A DNA stretch of 64,000 nt. It comes from Pelagicoccus sp. SDUM812002. Lineage in GTDB: Bacteria > Verrucomicrobiota > Verrucomicrobiia > Opitutales > Opitutaceae. Position numbers and translations under genes: made by a program. Numbering within the stretch: the first letter of the stretch is position 1; every line of letters starts with the position of its first letter. The notes under the pieces were generated by a model. The model was given only the letters and a program-made list of their open reading frames with translations. It did no database searches and was not told the DNA's origin. Below are positions 37,976-47,533 of the stretch, piece after piece. The DNA lies in assembly GCF_031127835.1 (NCBI RefSeq), contig NZ_JARXHX010000012.1, positions 62,001-126,000 of the forward strand, in the 5' to 3' direction.

Positions 37976-38356
37976 CTATTTCTTTTCCTTAGGACGCTTA
38001 ACTCCGTACTTGGAGCGGCTGCGGCGACGCTTATCGACACCCTGGGCGTCGAGCGTGCCGCGAACGATGTGGTAACGAACACCTGGAAGGTCCTTTACAC
38101 GACCACCACGCACGAGAACGATACTGTGCTCCTGAAGGTTGTGACCTTCGTCAGGAATGTAAGCGATCACTTCGTAACCATTGGTTAGACGTACCTTCGC
38201 GACCTTGCGGATAGCCGAGTTCGGCTTCTTAGGCGTACGAGTCATGACTTGTACGCACACACCGCGGCGGAACGGATTTGCTTCGAGGGCACGTGACTTG
38301 GACTTGGCCTTGATCACTTTGCGGCCCAATCGGACTAACTGGTTAATAGTAGGCAT
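37976..38356 (-). CDS. rpsL: 30S ribosomal protein S12
   Basis: S12 sits at the decoding centre and is the classic streptomycin-resistance locus. The ATG at 38356 ([13 protein letters not shown]) is the family start and gives 126 residues. The frame is open further to 38458, but that stretch has no similarity to S12. The core has [28 protein letters not shown] (family block), [31 protein letters not shown] and a basic end. The lysine of TPKKPNS is intact. It is the first gene of the long cluster. Confidence 0.97.
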   Translation of the reverse strand: MPTINQLVRLGRKVIKAKSKSRALEANPFRRGVCVQVMTRTPKKPNSAIRKVAKVRLTNGYEVIAYIPDEGHNLQEHSIVLVRGGRVKDLPGVRYHIVRGTLDAQGVDKRRRSRSKYGVKRPKEKK

Positions 38357-38403
38357 GGTGTGAAATTTTGAGAAAAGAGCGTGAACGTATCGTTTGAAGG
38401 TGC

Positions 38404-38427
38404 TTCGGCAAGTATTTTCTCGCCGAA
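38404..38427 (-). promoter_or_regulatory. Hairpin in the rpsL leader
   Basis: On the minus strand TTCGGCGAG (38427-38419) pairs with CTTGCCGAA (38412-38404) around AAAATA, a nine-base-pair stem with one G-U pair. It lies about 48 bases upstream of the rpsL start, immediately after the terminator-like hairpin at 38434-38472, and may be a leader RNA structure. Confidence 0.45.
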
Positions 38428-38433
38428 ATAGAA

Positions 38434-38472
38434 CAAAAAACAGAACCAGCCCGTTCACCGGCTGAATCTGTT
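38434..38472 (-). terminator. Terminator-like hairpin upstream of rpsL (possible attenuator)
   Basis: On the minus strand the arm AACAGATTCAGCC (38472-38460) pairs with GGCTGGTTCTGTT (38451-38439) with one U-U mismatch and one G-U pair around an eight-base loop. It is followed by TTTTTTG, a textbook rho-independent terminator shape. It faces into rpsL, 78 bases before its ATG, and no minus-strand gene lies upstream that would need terminating. It may be an attenuator of the str-S10-spc-alpha cluster or the end of a short RNA. Confidence 0.65.
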
Positions 38473-38929
38473 CTTTTCCTACACGTTTGTTTGGGCGGAG
38501 AACTCTTTTGGAGCCACCTATGTGATGGGAAATTTTGAAGGAGGAAGGGTTTGCGGCACCTCAGCCACAGCATCAAGCACAAAGCAGTCAAAAGCTCGAT
38601 AAAAGCTGACATCTTGCAATTCTCAGCACGTACGGCAAACAATCCTCGCTTCGCTCTCCGCCTCGGTGCCACTATATTATATAAGAGAATCGTATTCCAC
38701 CCAGGATCACCTCATGTATCGAAAACCGAACCAGCCGCGGTGCGCCTAAACGAGCCGCAGAAATGCCACGAAGACCGATCAACTTTGAACGCTGACCTAT
38801 GATTAAGAAAGGATCTAAGCTCTTTTGCCCCGATGGCATAGTGGGTGCTAATACTGATGGGCAGTTCAAGTGACCGTTCAAAGACACACCCAAGACTGCA
38901 CTGACTAACCCCCAGTTCGCTTCCTCTAA
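38473..38929. other. Long intergenic region between rpsL and the ATP-grasp gene
   Basis: No plausible gene is seen in these 457 bases. It must hold the promoters of two divergent operons. A TATAAT lies on the minus strand at 38681-38676 in an AT-rich patch (ACTATATTATATAAG), without a good -35 box at 17 bases. A transcript from there would run about 200 bases before meeting the hairpin at 38472. A 265-codon minus-strand frame (38672-39469) covers part of it but lacks protein-like character. Confidence 0.5.
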
Positions 38930-40369
38930 ATGCAAATCAAATACGATACCGAATCCTTCTTCGACGAAATGTTCGATGAGAAGGGGCAACCGCGTCCTCA
39001 CTACAAATCCTTCGTCGACCGATTCGGCGAACTCACCGAGAGCGAGTTCAATCGCAAACGCGAGGCGGTCAACCTCTCCTTCCTCCAACAAGGCATCACC
39101 TTCACGGTCTACGGTAACCAAGAGAGCACCGAGCGCATTTTCCCTTTCGACATGGTGCCTCGCATCATTCCCGATTCGGAGTGGAAGCAGATGGCCCGAG
39201 GACTCGAGCAACGCATCCAAGCGCTCAACCTGTTTCTCAAGGACGTTTATCACGACCAGAAAATTGTCAAAGACGGCGTGGTTCCCGCGGAAATCCTCAA
39301 TTCCTCGAAACACTATCGCAAAGAGATCGTCGGACTCGACGTCCCTCGTGACATCTACATCCACATTTGCGGCACCGACCTCATTCGCGATGACAGCGGA
39401 CAATACCTTGTCCTCGAAGACAACGGCCGCTGCCCGTCCGGCGTTTCGTACATGATAGAAAACCGCCAAGCCATGAAACGTGCCTTCCCGCGCTTCTTCC
39501 CCAAGGCAGGCGTTCGCTCCGTCCTAGATTATCCCGAGAAACTCCTCACCGCGCTGCAATACATCGCTCCTCAAGGGAAAGCCTCTCCGACTGTCGCTGT
39601 GCTCACACCCGGCGTCTACAATTCTGCCTACTTCGAACACTGCTTTCTCGCCCGCCAAATGGGTGTCGAAATCGTGGAAGGTCGCGACCTCGTAGTAGAA
39701 TCCGACGACTGCGTTTACATGCGCACCACCGAGGGACTCAAGCAGGTCGACGTGCTCTACCGCCGCATCGACGACGATTTTATCGACCCAGAGGTCTTCC
39801 GAAAAGACTCTCTGCTGGGTGTTCCCGGCCTCGTGCGTGCCTACAAGAAAGGCAACATCGGACTCGCAAACGCGCTCGGCACTGGAGTCGCTGACGACAA
39901 GGTCATGTACTGCTTCGTGCCCGATATGATTAAGTACTACTTGGGCGAGGACGCCATCCTGCCGAACGTCGAAACGTGGCTTCCCTACCGGAAGGAGGAC
40001 CTAGAGTATACCCTCGAAAATGCCGATAAGCTCGTCATCAAAGCAGCCAACGAGGCAGGCGGATACGGCATGCTTATCGGTCCGCACGCTACGAAAAAGG
40101 AAATTGAGGAATTCAAGGCCAAGGTCAAAGCCGCCCCCCGGGAGTTCATCGCCCAAACGCCGATCTCTCTATCGCGCCACCCGACCTACTGCGATGAAGG
40201 ATTCGGCGGACGACACATCGACCTGCGTCCCTACATAATATGCGGGGAAAAAACGCAGATCATTCCAGGCGGACTAACGCGAGTCGCCCTCAAAAAAGGT
40301 TCACTCGTCGTGAACTCCTCCCAAGGCGGCGGCAGCAAAGACACTTGGGTTCTCTACTCCGACGAGTAA
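38930..40369 (+). CDS. Circularly permuted ATP-grasp protein (DUF404/DUF407 type)
   Basis: The 479-residue protein belongs to the circularly permuted ATP-grasp family. Characteristic segments in order are [15 protein letters not shown] at the start, [30 protein letters not shown] (about residues 161-180), [56 protein letters not shown] and [11 protein letters not shown] near the end. ATP-grasp enzymes usually join a carboxylate to an amine via acyl phosphate, and this family is predicted to be a peptide ligase. It begins a five-gene run with alpha-E and transglutaminase-like genes. The substrate is unknown. Confidence 0.9.
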   Translation: MQIKYDTESFFDEMFDEKGQPRPHYKSFVDRFGELTESEFNRKREAVNLSFLQQGITFTVYGNQESTERIFPFDMVPRIIPDSEWKQMARGLEQRIQALNLFLKDVYHDQKIVKDGVVPAEILNSSKHYRKEIVGLDVPRDIYIHICGTDLIRDDSGQYLVLEDNGRCPSGVSYMIENRQAMKRAFPRFFPKAGVRSVLDYPEKLLTALQYIAPQGKASPTVAVLTPGVYNSAYFEHCFLARQMGVEIVEGRDLVVESDDCVYMRTTEGLKQVDVLYRRIDDDFIDPEVFRKDSLLGVPGLVRAYKKGNIGLANALGTGVADDKVMYCFVPDMIKYYLGEDAILPNVETWLPYRKEDLEYTLENADKLVIKAANEAGGYGMLIGPHATKKEIEEFKAKVKAAPREFIAQTPISLSRHPTYCDEGFGGRHIDLRPYIICGEKTQIIPGGLTRVALKKGSLVVNSSQGGGSKDTWVLYSDE

Positions 40370-40420
40370 GTCCCAAACCAGCCAGAACCTAAAAAGTCGA
40401 AACCCAACACCAAATTTAAC

Positions 40421-41416
40421 ATGCTTTGCCGCGTCGCAGACTCCCTCTTCTGGATGGCACGCTACATTGAACGGGCCGAAAACACCGTTCGCCTAGTAGA
40501 CGTCACCCTCCAAACTCTTCTCGAATCCGAACACTCTCCGGACGAAGACCAATACAAAAACTGGAGCCCGATTCTCGCCAGCCTCGGAGACCAAGCCCTC
40601 TTCGAGTCGCTCTACGAAGACAAGTCGAGCTCCAACATCACCGACTTCCTCATTTTCAGTCGCGAAAATCCGAGCTCCGTGCTGCAGTGCATCTCTGCCG
40701 CTCGCGAAAATGCCCGCATGATCCGCGACCAGATCTCCTCGGAGATGTGGGAGGTGATCAACCGAACCTATCTCTGGTTGAAGAAGCAGGATCCCCAGAA
40801 GGTTTGCGTCGAGGCGGATTACGAATTCTTCCAGCACATAAAGGAGTTCTCCCAGCTCTTCCAAGGCCTGGTCGACACCACCTTCCCACACCAGATTGGC
40901 TTCGAATTCGTCAAGATAGGAGCCAACCTAGAACGTGCCGACAAAACCTGCCGCATCCTCGACGCCAAGCGCTACATGCTGCAGGATTCGCCCGCCAAGG
41001 ACGACGCCCTCGACAACGCACAGTGGGCCGCCATCCTTCGTGGTTGCAGCGCTCACGAAGCGTACCGCCGCGTCTACGTGGCCGACATCGAGGGCGACAC
41101 CGTACGCGATTTCCTTCTGCGCTCGCGGGACTTTCCTCGCTCAGTACTCTACTGTCTCACCCGAACCCAGCTCGCGTTGCACGCCATTTCCAAGTGCCCG
41201 ACCACACACTTTTCAAACGAAGCGGAACGCCGCCTCGGGCAGTTGATAGCTAAGCTCAACTACGCCAATCCTAACGACCTCAACGGCAAAGAGGCGCACA
41301 AGCTCATCGAATCGATCGAGAACGACCTCGGCGAAATCGCCGTGCAAATCAACGAGCGCTACATGTTCTCAGAGATCGTCGATCCTGCCGAGGATCTAGA
41401 GCAAGCCCAAGCGTAG
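40421..41416 (+). CDS. Alpha-E domain protein
   Basis: The 331-residue, almost entirely helical protein starts MLCRVADSLFWMARYIERAENTVRLVD, the hallmark opening of alpha-E proteins (family block in two parts). Further signatures are ISAARENARMIRDQISSEMW, EFVKIGANLERADKTCRILDAK and SRDFPRSVLYCLTR. Conserved Glu, Arg and His residues suggest a catalytic or metal site, but no reaction is established. Alpha-E proteins nearly always sit next to the permuted ATP-grasp and transglutaminase genes, as here (51 bases after the first, 85 before the third). Confidence 0.9.
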   Translation: MLCRVADSLFWMARYIERAENTVRLVDVTLQTLLESEHSPDEDQYKNWSPILASLGDQALFESLYEDKSSSNITDFLIFSRENPSSVLQCISAARENARMIRDQISSEMWEVINRTYLWLKKQDPQKVCVEADYEFFQHIKEFSQLFQGLVDTTFPHQIGFEFVKIGANLERADKTCRILDAKRYMLQDSPAKDDALDNAQWAAILRGCSAHEAYRRVYVADIEGDTVRDFLLRSRDFPRSVLYCLTRTQLALHAISKCPTTHFSNEAERRLGQLIAKLNYANPNDLNGKEAHKLIESIENDLGEIAVQINERYMFSEIVDPAEDLEQAQA

Positions 41417-41501
41417 CACACCACGCCCGAAAGCAGCGCAACCCCATCCCGCCTGCCCTCGAGCAATTCAATCTTCACTTTCCACCATTCACATTCCCTA
41501 G

Positions 41502-44500
41502 ATGGCTATAAAAGTCGCTCTCAACCACAGGACCTTTTACAACTACGACCGCTTCGCCACGCTTGGCCCGCAGGTCGTCCGCCTCAGGCCGGCTCCACAC
41601 TGTCGCTCCCGCATCGTCAGCTATTCCCTGAAAGTCCACCCCGAGGAAACCTTCGTCAACTGGCAGCAAGACCCGCAAAGCAACTACGTCGCCCGACTCC
41701 TCCTGCAGGAGCCGACCAAGTCCTTCGGCCTAGAAATCGATCTCGTCGTCGATCTCGCACCCATAAATCCCTTCGACTTCTTCCTAGAGGAAAACGCGAC
41801 GAGCTATCCGTTCGAGTACAGTAACGTCCTTAAAAAAGAACTACGTCCCTATTTCTCGAAGATTCCCCTCCGCGGACGCTTCAAGGAGTTCGTCGAATCG
41901 ATCGACCTATCCAAGAAGGACACCAACGACTTCGTCGCCTACATTAACCAAAAAGTTAATGCCCACTTGGAGTACACCCTTCGCATGGACCCGGGCATCT
42001 TCAGCCCCGAAAAAACGCTCAAAGAAGGGAGAGGCAGCTGTCGCGACTTCGCATGGCTACTCGTACACGTTTTTCGCAGGCTCGGCATCGCTGCACGATT
42101 CGTATCCGGTTATTCGATACAATTAAAGCCCGACCAAAAACCAATCGACCCGGACGCACCTTCAGGTGTACCCGAGGATTGCTGCGACCTCCATGCTTGG
42201 TGTGAAGTTTATCTGCCAGGGGCGGGATGGGTCGGGCTGGATGCCACAAGCGGACTTTTCTGCGGCGAGGGTCACATCCCCCTCGCCACTTCAGCTGACG
42301 CCAAAGGAGCGGCTCCGATCGAAGGCGGTATCACTGCCTGCAAGACCGAATTCGACGTGTCCATGTCAGTCACGCGCATCCACGAGGATCCGCGCGTCAC
42401 CAAACCTTTCACCGACTCCCAATGGAAGTCCATTCTCGCCCTCGGCAAGACCGTCGACAAGCGACTCGAAGCTGGTGATGTGCGCCTGAGCATGGGCGGA
42501 GAGCCGACCTTCATCTCCATCTACGACCAAGAAGGCGAAGAGTGGAATACCGGAGCCGTGGGTCCCACCAAAAAGCCACTCTCCGACAAACTCATCCGCC
42601 GACTTCGCAAAAAGTTTGGCCCAAAGGGTATGCTGCACTACGGCCAAGGGAAGTGGTACCCCGGCGAACCCCTTCCCCGTTGGGCCCTCGGCCTATACTG
42701 GAGAAAAGACGGTAAACCGCTTTGGGAAAACGACGACCTAATCGGGGATGAGTCAGTAGAATATGGATACACCCATAAAGATGCGAAAGAGCTGATAGAA
42801 GAACTCACGCGCCAACTCCGAGTCGACAAACAGTACGTCAACCCAGCCTACGAAGATCCAGTCGCCTTCTCGCTCAAAGAGCGCAATCTGCCCGTAAACA
42901 TCAACCCGCTTGATAACGAGCTGGACGACCCGCAGGAACGGGAGAACCTCCTCAGCGTATTCAACCGCGGCCTTAACACTCCCGTTGGCTACGCACTGCC
43001 TCTCCAGCGCGGCTGGGATAAGGATGGCCCCGCTTGGCACAGCGGCATCTGGATGCTTCGCGGGAAGCAACTCTTTCTCACCCCGGGCGACTCTCCACTC
43101 GGCTTGCGACTGCCACTCGACCGTCTCCCATGGGTTAAGGAAGAGGACTATCCTTACATCCACCCGTCAGATCCCTCTGCCCGCTATCCGGACCTTCCTT
43201 CAAGACGCTCTCTCATCGTTCCCCAACGCCGGGAAGACGACCACGCCGCTCGCGAAATCTCCAAACGCATAGAGGAGGAACGCACCGCTGCGGAAACCTT
43301 CGAGGAGGAACTCAGCAAGCTTCCGCAAAACCAAGTTCCTGACGAAGGGCAATCAGCACCCTGGGTCATTCGCACCGCTCTTTGCGTCGAATGCAGGAAG
43401 GGCCGCCTTTACGTCTTCATGCCGCCAACGGAGAAGATCGAGGACTACATAGACCTGGTAGCTGCCATCGAACACGCGGCGGCTGTATTGAAAAAACCGG
43501 TCCTGATCGAAGGCTACACGCCTCCCCACGATCCACGCGTCGACTACATGAAGATCACCCCCGACCCGGGAGTCATGGAAGTCAACATTCACCCATCGAC
43601 CTCCTGGAACCAGCTGGTTGAGAAGACTGAGATCCTCTACGAAGAGGCCCGCCACCTAAACCTCGGTACCGACAAATTCCAACTCGACGGCCGCCACACC
43701 GGCACAGGCGGAGGCAACCACATCGTCGTAGGAGGATCAACACCAGCGGACTCGCCCTTCTTGCGCCGCCCCGACGTCCTCAAGTCGCTCATCGGCTTCT
43801 GGATGAACCACCCTTCGCTAAGCTATCTATTCAGCGGCTTGTTCATCGGACCGACCTCCCAAGCCCCCCGCGTGGACGAAGGGCGCCCAGATGCGTGCTA
43901 CGAGATGGAGATAGCCTTCAAGCAAATCCCCGGAATCGACGATCCAAGCATACCGCCTTGGCTGGTCGACCGCGTATTCCGCCACTTGCTCACCGACTTA
44001 ACCGGCAACACGCACCGTGCCGAATTCTGTATCGACAAGATGTTCTCGCCGGACAGCGCCACCGGACGCCTCGGCCTCGTAGAGTTCCGCGGATTCGAGA
44101 TGCCGCCTCACGCCCAGATGAGCCTCGCTCAACAGCTCCTGCTACGCGCCTTGATCGTGCATTTCTGGGAAAAGCCGTACGAAGCTCCACTCACCCGCTG
44201 GCTCACTAAGCTGCACGACCGCTTCATGCTGCCACACTTCGTGCGGGAAGACTTCCGACAAGTCATCCAAACGCTGCACGCTGCTAATCTGCCCGTGCAG
44301 GAAAATTGGTTCACCACTCATTTCGAATTCCGCTTCGCGATCATTGGTACTGCAAGTTTCGATGGCATGACAATCGAGCTCCGCCAAGGCATCGAACCTT
44401 GGCTTGTCCTCGGCGAAGAAGCCGGTGGTGGCGGAACCGCCCGCTACGTAGATTCATCCATAGAGCGAATGCAGGCCAAGATCACCGGTCTCGATCCGGA

Positions 44501-44873
44501 GCGCTATTCCCTCACAGTCAACCGCACGGAGCTCCCACTCACATCGACTGGAGAACCTGGGGCTTATGTGGCCGGCGTTCGCTACCGAGCGTGGCAACCG
44601 CCCAGCTGTCTGCACCCAACTATCCCGGTGCACGCTCCACTCGTTTTCGATATCGTGGACAAGTTCCACTCGCGGGCCATCGGAGGATGTACTTACTTCG
44701 TCAGCCACCCCGGCGGACGCAGCCACGAACGCTTCCCTATCAATGCCTTGGAAGCAGAAACGCGGCGCGCTGAACGGTTCCACTCTTTCGGCCACAACAC
44801 CGGTCCCATCCAGGTCAGACACATCGAACGTAGCGAGGAAATGCCCGTCACCCTCGATTTACGTAGGCTATAG
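41502..44873 (+). CDS. Transglutaminase-like protein fused to DUF2126
   Basis: The 1123-residue protein has a bacterial transglutaminase N-domain (residues about 1-90). A transglutaminase/cysteine-protease core follows with the triad Cys180 (GRGSCRDFAW), His231 (DLHAWCEVYLPGAGW) and Asp247 (VGLDATSG). The rest, about 290-1110, is DUF2126, with LSMGGEPTFIS, WYPGEPLPRWALGLYWRKDG, HTGTGGGNHIVVGG, YLFSGLFIGPTSQAPRVDEGR and LVEFRGFEMPPHAQMSLAQQLL. HTGTGGGNH together with the RGFEMPPH segment resembles the nucleotide-handling glutamine-synthetase-like fold proposed for such proteins. No signal peptide is seen, so it probably acts in the cytoplasm. The reaction is unknown. Confidence 0.92.
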   Translation: MAIKVALNHRTFYNYDRFATLGPQVVRLRPAPHCRSRIVSYSLKVHPEETFVNWQQDPQSNYVARLLLQEPTKSFGLEIDLVVDLAPINPFDFFLEENATSYPFEYSNVLKKELRPYFSKIPLRGRFKEFVESIDLSKKDTNDFVAYINQKVNAHLEYTLRMDPGIFSPEKTLKEGRGSCRDFAWLLVHVFRRLGIAARFVSGYSIQLKPDQKPIDPDAPSGVPEDCCDLHAWCEVYLPGAGWVGLDATSGLFCGEGHIPLATSADAKGAAPIEGGITACKTEFDVSMSVTRIHEDPRVTKPFTDSQWKSILALGKTVDKRLEAGDVRLSMGGEPTFISIYDQEGEEWNTGAVGPTKKPLSDKLIRRLRKKFGPKGMLHYGQGKWYPGEPLPRWALGLYWRKDGKPLWENDDLIGDESVEYGYTHKDAKELIEELTRQLRVDKQYVNPAYEDPVAFSLKERNLPVNINPLDNELDDPQERENLLSVFNRGLNTPVGYALPLQRGWDKDGPAWHSGIWMLRGKQLFLTPGDSPLGLRLPLDRLPWVKEEDYPYIHPSDPSARYPDLPSRRSLIVPQRREDDHAAREISKRIEEERTAAETFEEELSKLPQNQVPDEGQSAPWVIRTALCVECRKGRLYVFMPPTEKIEDYIDLVAAIEHAAAVLKKPVLIEGYTPPHDPRVDYMKITPDPGVMEVNIHPSTSWNQLVEKTEILYEEARHLNLGTDKFQLDGRHTGTGGGNHIVVGGSTPADSPFLRRPDVLKSLIGFWMNHPSLSYLFSGLFIGPTSQAPRVDEGRPDACYEMEIAFKQIPGIDDPSIPPWLVDRVFRHLLTDLTGNTHRAEFCIDKMFSPDSATGRLGLVEFRGFEMPPHAQMSLAQQLLLRALIVHFWEKPYEAPLTRWLTKLHDRFMLPHFVREDFRQVIQTLHAANLPVQENWFTTHFEFRFAIIGTASFDGMTIELRQGIEPWLVLGEEAGGGGTARYVDSSIERMQAKITGLDPERYSLTVNRTELPLTSTGEPGAYVAGVRYRAWQPPSCLHPTIPVHAPLVFDIVDKFHSRAIGGCTYFVSHPGGRSHERFPINALEAETRRAERFHSFGHNTGPIQVRHIERSEEMPVTLDLRRL

Positions 44874-44966
44874 GACGTACACTGATTTGGGGATCACAAC
44901 GCTTGCACTTCAAAGCGTAGGGAATACTCCAGTCATCAAGCGCAATCACTGCGCAAAACCCTCCTG

Positions 44967-47525
44967 ATGACCGAAGCCGGCCAAACGAATTTGCTCAACA
45001 ACTGGATGGGGGGCTACGCCTCCTCCAGCGGTTCCTACGACGAATTACTCGACGAAAAGGGACTGCCGCGTCCGCATTGGCGATCCGTGTCCGAGCACCT
45101 CGGCGCCTTAAACAAACCCCGCTGGGAGCGGCGCGAGCGGCAGCTCGACCGCCTCATCCGCGACAACGGCATCACCTACAATGTCTACGATGCCGAAGAC
45201 TCTAGCTCGCGCCCTTGGTCTATGGACATGGTTCCCTTGGCGCTCCCGCAGAAGGAGATGGAGTCTTTAGAAAGCTCCCTTGGGCAACGAGCGCACTTGC
45301 TCAACCTCATCTTGGGTGATGTCTACGGCAGACAAACCATGCTGCAAGGCAGCAAGATGCACCCTTATTTGGTCTTCTCGAATCCGGCCTTCCTACGCCC
45401 CTGCCACGGACTCTTGCCGCCTCGCCAAAGCCACATCCAACTCTACGCAGCAGACCTAGCCCGCTCCCCTGACGGCAGCTGGTGGGTACTCTCAGACCGT
45501 GTCGAAGCCGCCTCCGGACTCGGCTACGCGTTGGAGAACCGCATGCTCATGTCGCGCATCTTCCCCAAAGCGATTTGGCAATCCGACATCCTCTCCCTGC
45601 AGCCCTTCGTACAAAAGTTCTGCCAGCACATCGAATCGCTGGCAGCCACCTCATCTGACCAGCCCAACATAGCTCTGCTCACTGCCGGTCCGAAGAACGA
45701 AACCTATTTCGAGCAGTCCTTTCTCGCCCGTAATCTCGGCTACACCCTAGCCGAGGGCGAAGATCTGACCGTGCGCTCCAACCGTCTCTACATGAAGACG
45801 ATCAACGGCGTGCAGCAGGTCCACGGCCTCTTGCGTCGCGTCGATTCACCCTGGGTCGATCCGCTCGAGCTTCGCAACGGTTCCCTCCTTGGCGTTCCCG
45901 GCTTGGTCAACACCGTCAGAAACCGGAACCTCGCCCTCGTCAATGCACTCGGCTCTGGCTTCGTAGAAACGCCCGCTCTCCTCGCTTTCCTACCATGGTT
46001 TTGCCGCAACTATCTCGGCGAGAGCCTCGAGCTCCCTTCCGTCGCTACTTGGTGGTGCGGGCAAAAACACGAGCGAAACTACGTTCTGGAGAATATCGAG
46101 AAGCTTATCATCAAGCCAACCTTCCGCCAATTGGGAGGTGCCACCTATTTCGGTCCGCGACTTAGCTCGATTGAGAAACAAAAGCTCATCGAGCAAATCA
46201 ACAAGTACCCCGAGCGCTATTGCGGCCAAGAGATCCTATCGCAAGCCACCACTCCCGTATACGAAAAAGGCAAGCTGCAGCCACGTCACTTCCTCATGCG
46301 GGTGTTCATGGTGGCCGACGACAATGGTTGGAAAATGATGCCAGGCGGACTCGTCCGGTACCCAGCTAGCGACGACGTCATGGATGTTTCCATGCAACGC
46401 GGCGGTGCCAGTAAAGATGCTTGGATCATCCGCGACGCAGGGCCCGAAGCCGGCCAGAGAGCCGCCGCCAACATCAACAGCGATCGTCCGATCCGCCGCA
46501 ACCACAACGATCTGCCCAGCCGCACCGCCGACAACCTCCACTGGCTCGGCCGCTACATCGAACGCGCTGAGTCTCTCGCACGCCTGCAGCGGACCATTTC
46601 AAACTTCCTCACAGAGGAACTGGGCGGCGAATCGCAGCGAGCGATCGTTCCCTTCCTCGAGCAGATCATCCCGCCTGACGAATCCATCGATAGCCTGCTC
46701 GATCCAGAAACCGAAAGGCTCGACTTCTCTGCGGTCGAACCCTTCCTCACCCGTTCCCTCTTCGCCAAAGACAATCCGGAAAGCCTCATCAACAACCTGC
46801 GCTTCATCGAGCGGGCTGGTGCAAAGGTCAAGGAACGCCTGTCGGTCGACACTTGGAAACGGATGCAAGCTTTCCGTGAGATTGGCGAATCCTACGAGTC
46901 TAAGAACCTTAGCATCTTCGACGAAGACGTATCCATTTTTCTAGACGACGCCTTAGAGAACCTCGCCATTTTCGTGGGCAATGCCTACGAAAACATGACA
47001 CGCAGCCAAGGATGGACTTTCTTGCAAATAGGACGCCGCCTCGAGCGCGCTCTTTCCATCTCGTCCCTGCTGCAATCCTCATACTCTGTCGCAAAACCCT
47101 TCGACGACCGGCTCGATTCGCAGCTACTCTATTGGGCTGATTCCAGTATCACCTACCGTCGCCGTTATCTGAATACAGTATCTTCGGAAAGCGTTCTCGA
47201 CGTTCTCTGCTTCGATGCGAGCAATCCACGCTCACTCATCTACCAGATCTCAAATCTTCAGAAACTGCTGGTGACTCTCCCGCACGCGAACAAAGGCGAG
47301 CGCAATACCATAGACACCCTTTCCCTACAGCTTTTCAGCCGTATCGGCCTCACCAATCCCAAGGCCCTTATGCACCAGGAACCGCTCGCTCGCATGAAGA
47401 GTGTGCACGACTTCTTCGGCGACACGTTCGCCAACTTGCTCGAACTCGGCAGCGCCATCCAACAGTACTATTTCGCCCACACCAACAACGCGGCCACTAA
47501 AAAGCCAAACGCAACCATCGGCTAA
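44967..47525 (+). CDS. Fusion of permuted ATP-grasp and alpha-E domains
   Basis: The 852-residue protein repeats the first two genes in one chain. Residues about 1-500 are an ATP-grasp domain (YDELLDEKGLPRPHWRS, WSMDMVPLALP, LLRRVDSPWVDPLE, LGVPGLVNTVRNRNLALVNALG, EKLIIKPTFRQLGGATYFG, RGGASKDAWII). Residues about 520-840 are an alpha-E domain (DNLHWLGRYIERAESLARLQ, LQIGRRLERALSISSL). In the first ATP-grasp the motif at the permuted site reads [10 protein letters not shown]; here the corresponding segment reads VLSDRVEAASGLGYALENR, lacking the EDN, so this copy may differ in catalysis. It ends eight bases before the next gene. Confidence 0.9.
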   Translation: MTEAGQTNLLNNWMGGYASSSGSYDELLDEKGLPRPHWRSVSEHLGALNKPRWERRERQLDRLIRDNGITYNVYDAEDSSSRPWSMDMVPLALPQKEMESLESSLGQRAHLLNLILGDVYGRQTMLQGSKMHPYLVFSNPAFLRPCHGLLPPRQSHIQLYAADLARSPDGSWWVLSDRVEAASGLGYALENRMLMSRIFPKAIWQSDILSLQPFVQKFCQHIESLAATSSDQPNIALLTAGPKNETYFEQSFLARNLGYTLAEGEDLTVRSNRLYMKTINGVQQVHGLLRRVDSPWVDPLELRNGSLLGVPGLVNTVRNRNLALVNALGSGFVETPALLAFLPWFCRNYLGESLELPSVATWWCGQKHERNYVLENIEKLIIKPTFRQLGGATYFGPRLSSIEKQKLIEQINKYPERYCGQEILSQATTPVYEKGKLQPRHFLMRVFMVADDNGWKMMPGGLVRYPASDDVMDVSMQRGGASKDAWIIRDAGPEAGQRAAANINSDRPIRRNHNDLPSRTADNLHWLGRYIERAESLARLQRTISNFLTEELGGESQRAIVPFLEQIIPPDESIDSLLDPETERLDFSAVEPFLTRSLFAKDNPESLINNLRFIERAGAKVKERLSVDTWKRMQAFREIGESYESKNLSIFDEDVSIFLDDALENLAIFVGNAYENMTRSQGWTFLQIGRRLERALSISSLLQSSYSVAKPFDDRLDSQLLYWADSSITYRRRYLNTVSSESVLDVLCFDASNPRSLIYQISNLQKLLVTLPHANKGERNTIDTLSLQLFSRIGLTNPKALMHQEPLARMKSVHDFFGDTFANLLELGSAIQQYYFAHTNNAATKKPNATIG

Positions 47526-47533
47526 CGTATCGC

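Noticed and set aside
38357-38458. Upstream extension of the rpsL frame (34 residues before MPTINQ)
   Set aside because: It crosses the terminator-like hairpin and has no similarity to S12; the family start is at 38356.
38672-39469. A 265-codon minus-strand frame spanning the intergenic region and the start of the ATP-grasp gene
   Set aside because: It is antisense to a well-supported gene, has no family resemblance, and its composition mirrors the complement of the plus-strand codons.
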